20,789 nt of DNA, taken from positions 1 through 20,789 of the forward strand of contig CAIQPO010000093.1 of NCBI GenBank assembly GCA_903873735.1, given 5' to 3'. Position numbers and translations under genes: made by a program. Shown here piece after piece: positions 20,759 to 20,789 of this stretch (the first letter of the stretch is position 1; every line of letters starts with the position of its first letter). The notes under the pieces are model-generated. The model was not told the origin of the DNA. It did not search any database and saw only the letters and a program-made list of their open reading frames with translations. Source of the stretch: Candidatus Collierbacteria bacterium. GTDB taxonomy: Bacteria > Patescibacteriota > Microgenomatia > UBA1400 > MFAQ01.

Positions 20759-20789
20759 GGACTCGTAGCTCAGCTGGTTAGAGCGCTGC
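20759..20789 (+). tRNA. tRNA gene, 5' part only (identity not determinable)
   Basis: GGACTCG (acceptor strand), TA (positions 8-9), D-stem GCTC, D-loop AGCTGGTTA, GAGC and the start of the anticodon stem (GCTGC). The window ends before the anticodon. The D-arm form is common in tRNA-Ile(GAT) and several others, so no amino acid is assigned. A TATAAT on the plus strand at 20738-20743 lies 15 bases upstream without a clear -35. Confidence 0.9.

Noticed and set aside
1..20789. CRISPR arrays, insertion sequences, phage or toxin-antitoxin genes
   Set aside because: No regularly spaced repeats, transposase, integrase or flanking inverted repeats are visible on either strand.

Overview
This window looks like chromosomal backbone of a small-genome bacterium of the Candidate Phyla Radiation (Patescibacteria), most likely the Microgenomates/Katanobacteria side. 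That placement is inferred from several features: gene order, very tight AT-leaning operons with almost no Shine-Dalgarno (SD) sequences, a type-2 (eukaryote/archaea-like) isoleucyl-tRNA synthetase, a DUF4342 gene directly behind ftsZ, and a lone DUF35-type OB-fold protein. Stop codons are nearly all TAA/TAG, and the few TGA codons used as stops fit the standard code.

Layout. (1) 1-4384, plus strand: a compressed division/cell-wall cluster, murG (5' end cut off) - ftsQ - ftsA - ftsZ - DUF4342 gene. (2) 4448-7946, plus strand: stand-alone transcription units. They are a pilin-like secreted protein, a two-gene unit of a small protein plus a Y-family DNA polymerase, and two paralogous zinc-ribbon proteins. 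The pilin-like gene and both zinc-ribbon genes each have their own promoter, strong SD and rho-independent terminator, and are visibly more G+C-rich than the genes around them. (3) 7995-8888, minus strand: a cupin - tspO operon. (4) 8993-11637, plus strand: ABC ATPase, ABC permease and a DUF35-type OB-fold protein. (5) 11592-13121, minus strand: a polytopic GT-C-like membrane glycosyltransferase whose 3' end overlaps the OB-fold gene convergently. (6) 13130-19897, plus strand: a probable T-box leader followed by ileS - rodA - rplU - Trm11-like methyltransferase - rpmA - parB, packed with junctions of a few bases. (7) 19896-20715, minus strand: signal peptidase I (lepB) and a 58-residue membrane protein with its own SD and terminator. 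(8) 20759-20789: the first 31 bases of a tRNA gene.

How the genes work together. Region 1 supplies lipid II synthesis and the Z-ring. RodA (region 6) supplies the elongation glycan polymerase. ParB segregates the chromosome, and L21/L27 and IleRS feed translation. If the leader before ileS is a T-box, isoleucyl-tRNA charging would control ileS and possibly the whole downstream operon. LepB would process secreted proteins; the pilin-like protein would instead need a prepilin peptidase, which is not in the window.

Most noteworthy: a compact T-box-like leader whose candidate specifier (ATC) lies in a hairpin loop; a tandem pair of zinc-ribbon proteins I cannot assign to a family; an orphan pilin-like cassette at the division locus; a promoter placed so that rplU mRNA would be leaderless; and a contrast between SD-less backbone genes and SD-rich cassette genes. 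No mobile element, CRISPR array or rRNA was seen. No stretch over about 300 bases lacks a gene.
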